Shown here: in pieces, positions 7,502 to 11,257 of the stretch
Position numbering within the stretch: position 1 is the first letter of the stretch
Layout: every line of letters begins with the position of its first letter
DNA from: Bacteroidales bacterium UBA1769
Lineage (GTDB): Bacteria > Bacteroidota > Bacteroidia > Bacteroidales > UBA932
NCBI GenBank assembly: GCA_002314725.1
Contig: DCGV01000034.1
Location: 1-11,257 of the forward strand
Reading direction: 5' to 3'
DNA: 11,257 bases
The notes under the pieces: model-generated
Told to the model about the DNA's origin: nothing
The model's input: only the letters and a program-made list of their open reading frames with translations
The model's database searches: none
Program-made: the position numbers and the translations under genes

Positions 7502-9934
7502 ATGGACGTTACAGATAAAATAATTAAATTCGACTCATATGAGGCGTTGATAAATGCCATCGAGGCCGATATTACATCCAGAGACTTTCTTGCACAAAGA
7601 TATGGCGTAAGGTTCATTATGCTCAACAACTTTGAGACCTTCCAGGAATTAGCCAAATTCCTGCAGGAAAAAAATGTTGAGCTCATTGGCCTGGAAAGTA
7701 TTCTCGATGTCAATGATCCGGACTCTTGGATTACGACTGATATGCTTAAGAAGAGAATCTTCGAATGTAGGAAGCCGTCCCTTATAACGCCGTTTTCAGA
7801 GCTGGTGCGTTTCTACCCTGAAGAACAATTCAGAGGATTCTTCAGTGAGATTATTTTGTCTGAAGAGAGTAAAGGTAAGCGAATCTATATACCGATAATT
7901 GGACTCCAAAATCGGTTTACTGATTTCCTGAGTCATTTCGGACGACTGCAGGAGAGTGCTCCAATTTGGCAGTATCTTTCAGAACCACAATCTGTCGAAG
8001 TATATCTCGTCAAGAAATACAACGACATAAAGCTGCCGACCACCAGCAAACGCTGTCATTTAAGTTCATTGCGGGAATGGCTTAGGTTTTGGAAAGATCA
8101 GGCTCCCCAAGAGAAGATCATTTGCTCATCACTTCCCATTATTGTCAATAGCGCATATGCAAAGCCTGACAATATTTTCAAATTCACGCCAATAAATGAT
8201 GCCGCGGAATACATTGAAAAGTTCCTTGACCTCACAATACCTTTCGACCATATTCAAGAAGATGACAAATATTGGGATGAACTTCTATTGGACATCATCA
8301 AAGTTGGTTTTGCCGATTTCAATTTCTCAAAATACGTCAGGGACAGGTTCAATAAGTTACATTTCAGCGTAACCGACGCTTTTAAGGAATGGTCAATCAT
8401 TAAGCATACAGCTTTCGACCGCTGGCTCTTGAAGCACTACATGTTGTTGCAAAATGAGTTAGCCGATATGCCTTATTTCTCAATATGTCTTGATGAGTGC
8501 ACTGATTTGGAATCTCCATACAAGTTGTTCATCGCATACAATGAACGTCTATTCTATTTTGAACCGGCTGAAATGAACAGGTACAAAGAAGAACGCTCAA
8601 AATTGATGAATGCTTATGGGGACATATTCAATACTCTTGTTCCTCAAAGCTCTCAATCCTGGGTTCGGGATCATATATTAGAAATTGCCAAAGATTCTAC
8701 CGAAGATGCTGTTGATCTCTGCACTGGCACGTTTGAATTCGAAAAGCCATTCCTTTTGGGTGCCTATGCTCTTCATATGGATAACACTATTCTTCTGAAG
8801 AAGCTATTCAATACATATCCAGACCTTATCCGTTATACAATGAATGAAGTTCCTTCAAGGTTCCCGGAGGAGCATCAATGGGCTTTTGATTATATCTGCG
8901 AGTACAAAAAGGCAAAACTTTCCGACAATTATTCTGACGGCATCAAATCGGTGATAGCCGAAAGGAATTCAAGCAGAGATTCTTTCTACAGCTGGTATTA
9001 TAAATTCGAGAATACCAAAGACAAACTGAATGAAATCTCCAAAAACAAAAGGCTTAAACCGGATAAGATTTATTGGTTTGACGGTCTCGGTGTTGAGTAT
9101 CTCACACTGATAGCAAAGTTGTTTGAGAATCTTGATCCTAATTTGCACGTTGTATATTCCGAGATAACTCGTTCAAATCTGCCATCCTCAACGTCATTGA
9201 ATGGTTTCTATGAGCCTGAGATTGAGAAATTTGAAGGCATAGACAAAATCGGCCACGATAGTTGCCAATACCAGCAATATCAGACTCTGGTTCGTGAAAT
9301 TGATATGATAAAGGGCTACGTTGAAAAAATCATAGCCGATAACCAGAATAAACTTACAACCATAGCAATTGTTTCCGATCACGGAATGAGCGCCCTTTCT
9401 CGTAAGGTTGAGTCCAGGAAACTTCAAGGCAAATATGAACATGAAGGACGTTATATCAAGAGTTCTGAAGGAAAACTTGGTAATGACGATTTCTTCTTTG
9501 AGCACACAAATGAAACGGATGGACAGCAGTACCGTGTTGCTCTTACCCATGCTTCATTGGCGACAAAACCTACACACGAAGTTCACGGAGGAGCCACACC
9601 TGAGGAAGTCCTGGTTCCTTTCATCATTGTATCCAATAAGCAGAATTCGCAACCTTTAGTTCATAAGATCACAGTAATTGAAGAAAAGGTAGCACTTTCA
9701 GATTCGGTTGTGTCATTGAGAATCATGCCTGAGCCATCAAGTGTAAAACTTCGTCTTGAAGGAAAAGAATATGATATGCAGCGTAGCGGAACGAAATGGT
9801 CTGTCAAACTCGACAATGCGCAAGCTGGCATCAACAGAATGATAATTATACCAGAAGATGGCACGACGCAAACTATAGATATAGAGTTCTATGGTCTTGG
9901 TTCCGGAAATATTAACGATATGTTTGATTTGTAA
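7502..9934 (+). CDS. pglZ: BREX PglZ-domain protein (alkaline phosphatase superfamily)
   Basis: This 810-residue protein has a mixed N-terminal half (1-510) and a PglZ domain at about 520-700. Visible metal-site motifs are WFDGLGVE with Asp 527, VSDHGM with Asp 626 and His 627, and VHGG with His 695. LPSSTS at 560-565 sits where the superfamily has its Ser/Thr nucleophile or metal-binding residue. A beta-rich tail follows. PglZ is present in all BREX types and is needed for defence; the domain belongs to metal-dependent phosphatases, nucleases and sulfatases, so phosphodiester chemistry on DNA is plausible but not shown here. All key metal ligands I can recognise are kept, which argues for an active enzyme. 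The ATG follows the brxC stop after one base, and brxL starts two bases after its stop, so translation is probably coupled. Confidence 0.9.
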   Translation: MDVTDKIIKFDSYEALINAIEADITSRDFLAQRYGVRFIMLNNFETFQELAKFLQEKNVELIGLESILDVNDPDSWITTDMLKKRIFECRKPSLITPFSELVRFYPEEQFRGFFSEIILSEESKGKRIYIPIIGLQNRFTDFLSHFGRLQESAPIWQYLSEPQSVEVYLVKKYNDIKLPTTSKRCHLSSLREWLRFWKDQAPQEKIICSSLPIIVNSAYAKPDNIFKFTPINDAAEYIEKFLDLTIPFDHIQEDDKYWDELLLDIIKVGFADFNFSKYVRDRFNKLHFSVTDAFKEWSIIKHTAFDRWLLKHYMLLQNELADMPYFSICLDECTDLESPYKLFIAYNERLFYFEPAEMNRYKEERSKLMNAYGDIFNTLVPQSSQSWVRDHILEIAKDSTEDAVDLCTGTFEFEKPFLLGAYALHMDNTILLKKLFNTYPDLIRYTMNEVPSRFPEEHQWAFDYICEYKKAKLSDNYSDGIKSVIAERNSSRDSFYSWYYKFENTKDKLNEISKNKRLKPDKIYWFDGLGVEYLTLIAKLFENLDPNLHVVYSEITRSNLPSSTSLNGFYEPEIEKFEGIDKIGHDSCQYQQYQTLVREIDMIKGYVEKIIADNQNKLTTIAIVSDHGMSALSRKVESRKLQGKYEHEGRYIKSSEGKLGNDDFFFEHTNETDGQQYRVALTHASLATKPTHEVHGGATPEEVLVPFIIVSNKQNSQPLVHKITVIEEKVALSDSVVSLRIMPEPSSVKLRLEGKEYDMQRSGTKWSVKLDNAQAGINRMIIIPEDGTTQTIDIEFYGLGSGNINDMFDL

Positions 9935-9936
9935 TC

Positions 9937-11257
9937 ATGAGTATATTAGGTCAAAAAATTCAGCAGGTGTTTGGCCCTGCAGCAGTTTACAAGAATCCGG
10001 AAAATTATGACGTTTTTACCGGAAGAAATTTGCCGTCTTTCATCAAAGATTATCTGATATCAACTCATGTTACTCCCGATGGTAAGTTTCATAGAGAGCA
10101 ATTGACAAGATTTCTGGATGCTCATATCCCGGCAGACAATAATGCAGTCAAAGCAAGACTGATGTCTGGAGAAACAATGACGCTCCTGACCAGGTTCATT
10201 GTAAACACAAATCTTACCCGCAATAAGGTGGAATTCCAGATTCCTGATATGGGAATCAAGTTTGGTGATACAGAAATTCCTAGATATCTAGTGGAAGAGA
10301 ACCCTCAGGACCTGATAGATGGTGAACGCTGGGGTATTCTTAAACTTGTCTATGTTGCTCCTGAACCAGGTATTGCCGGCCATGTCGAGATGATAAAATT
10401 CAAACCTTTCCGTCCAATGGAAAGATTGGATATCGCTGCCTTCCGCGAGTGCCGTAAAAAATTTACCACAGATGAATGGATTGATGTTTTGATCTCCGCA
10501 ATGGAATATAATCCTGATTCTTTTGCCAGCAAAACACAAAAATTGGAGTTTCTAACTCGACTGCTTCCATTTGTTGAGCCGAGGACAAATATGATTGAAC
10601 TTGCACCTAAAGGTACGGGCAAGTCTTTTGTATTCAACAACCTCTCAAAATTTGTCTGGCTCATCAGCGGCGGAAAAGTGTCTCGTGCAAAGCTGTTCTA
10701 TGATAAACAAAAACAGCTCCCCGGCATTATGAGATTCTACGATACTGTAGCCTTTGATGAGATTCAGTCTATCAGCTTCACCGATGGACCTGAAATGCAG
10801 TCTTTCTTGAAGGCATATCTAGAAGATGGAAAGACAAAGGTTGACAACTACGAGTTTATGTCAGAGTGTGGACTTATGCTCTTAGGCAATATTCTTCTTC
10901 GCGAAGATGGATATCCTATCGAGCACACCTACGTCAAAGAACTTCCTGAGATTTTCAAAGAATCGGCATTGCTTGACCGATTCCACGGTTTCATAGAAGG
11001 CTGGCTGCTACCGAGGATCAACAATAGTATGATAATAAGTGATTGGACTATCAATGTCGAGTTCTTCTCTGAGATTCTTCATCAGCTTAGAACTGCGCCA
11101 GAATATGCCGTCACCGTCAATAATGCGATTTCCTTCCCCAAGGATGCTGACACGCGCCATTTGAAGGCAGTTAAAAAGTTGGCCACAGGATACCTGAAAC
11201 TTTTGTTCCCGCATGTTACATCTGTCAATGAACTGAATCCGGAAGACTTTGAAACAT
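9937..11257 (+). CDS. brxL: BREX Lon-like AAA+ protein BrxL, 3' end beyond the window
   Basis: 440 codons are visible and the frame is open at the edge; BrxL is usually about 650-700 residues, so the C-terminal Lon-protease-like part should lie just outside. The N-terminal 200 residues match the BrxL DNA-binding region (start MSILGQKIQQVFGP). The AAA+ core has Walker A APKGTGKS at 223-230 and Walker B DTVAFDE at 269-275, followed by conserved-looking segments such as LLGNILL and ALLDRFHGFIEGW. BrxL of other BREX systems assembles into MCM-like rings on DNA and acts in blocking phage rather than in host marking. ATG at 9937 lies two bases after the pglZ stop with no Shine-Dalgarno sequence. 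This gene was deduced by direct reading of the frame from 9937, and no stop occurs through 11257. Confidence 0.88.
   Translation, partial: MSILGQKIQQVFGPAAVYKNPENYDVFTGRNLPSFIKDYLISTHVTPDGKFHREQLTRFLDAHIPADNNAVKARLMSGETMTLLTRFIVNTNLTRNKVEFQIPDMGIKFGDTEIPRYLVEENPQDLIDGERWGILKLVYVAPEPGIAGHVEMIKFKPFRPMERLDIAAFRECRKKFTTDEWIDVLISAMEYNPDSFASKTQKLEFLTRLLPFVEPRTNMIELAPKGTGKSFVFNNLSKFVWLISGGKVSRAKLFYDKQKQLPGIMRFYDTVAFDEIQSISFTDGPEMQSFLKAYLEDGKTKVDNYEFMSECGLMLLGNILLREDGYPIEHTYVKELPEIFKESALLDRFHGFIEGWLLPRINNSMIISDWTINVEFFSEILHQLRTAPEYAVTVNNAISFPKDADTRHLKAVKKLATGYLKLLFPHVTSVNELNPEDFET

Noticed and set aside
10288..10664. Minus-strand open frames within brxL
   Set aside because: The plus-strand frame through this region carries Walker A and B motifs and the family-typical N-terminus, so the opposite frames are shadows.

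Overview
The window looks like an accessory defence island of a Bacteroidota bacterium, probably a gut-type Bacteroidales. The reasons are a TATATTTG box of the Bacteroidota -7 type (TAnnTTTG) upstream of the operon, no Shine-Dalgarno-like stretch before any of the four operon starts, A-rich sequence before the first start, and an IS630 element of a kind common in that phylum. Genus cannot be settled from the sequence alone.

Layout: bases 4-1238 are a complete IS630-family insertion sequence. It has imperfect terminal inverted repeats, a TA duplication inside a CTAG target, and a minus-strand transposase in two frames joined at a run of eight A. Bases 1242-1509 are non-coding and hold the likely operon promoter, a 7-bp palindrome that could be an operator, and a weaker inverted repeat in the leader. 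From 1510 to the right edge run four plus-strand genes with gaps of 15, 1 and 2 bases, clearly one operon: brxP (PAPS reductase/DndC-like, ferredoxin, DUF4007-like), brxC (large P-loop ATPase), pglZ (alkaline-phosphatase-superfamily PglZ protein) and brxL (AAA+/Lon-like, cut by the window end).

This gene set and order is that of BREX type 4, an anti-phage system with no PglX DNA methyltransferase. Its PP-loop sulfurtransferase-like protein, related to DndC of phosphorothioate systems, suggests that host DNA is marked by sulfur in the backbone rather than by methylation. BrxP would activate the DNA and handle sulfur and electrons through its Fe-S clusters, BrxC and PglZ would form the core recognition/modification machinery, and BrxL would be the ATP-driven effector that blocks phage DNA. 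The class of system is known but is among the least characterised BREX types. The less expected points here are the three-part BrxP with an irregular second cysteine cluster, the absence of a regulator and of a cysteine desulfurase in the window, and the IS sitting about 270 bp in front of the operon.
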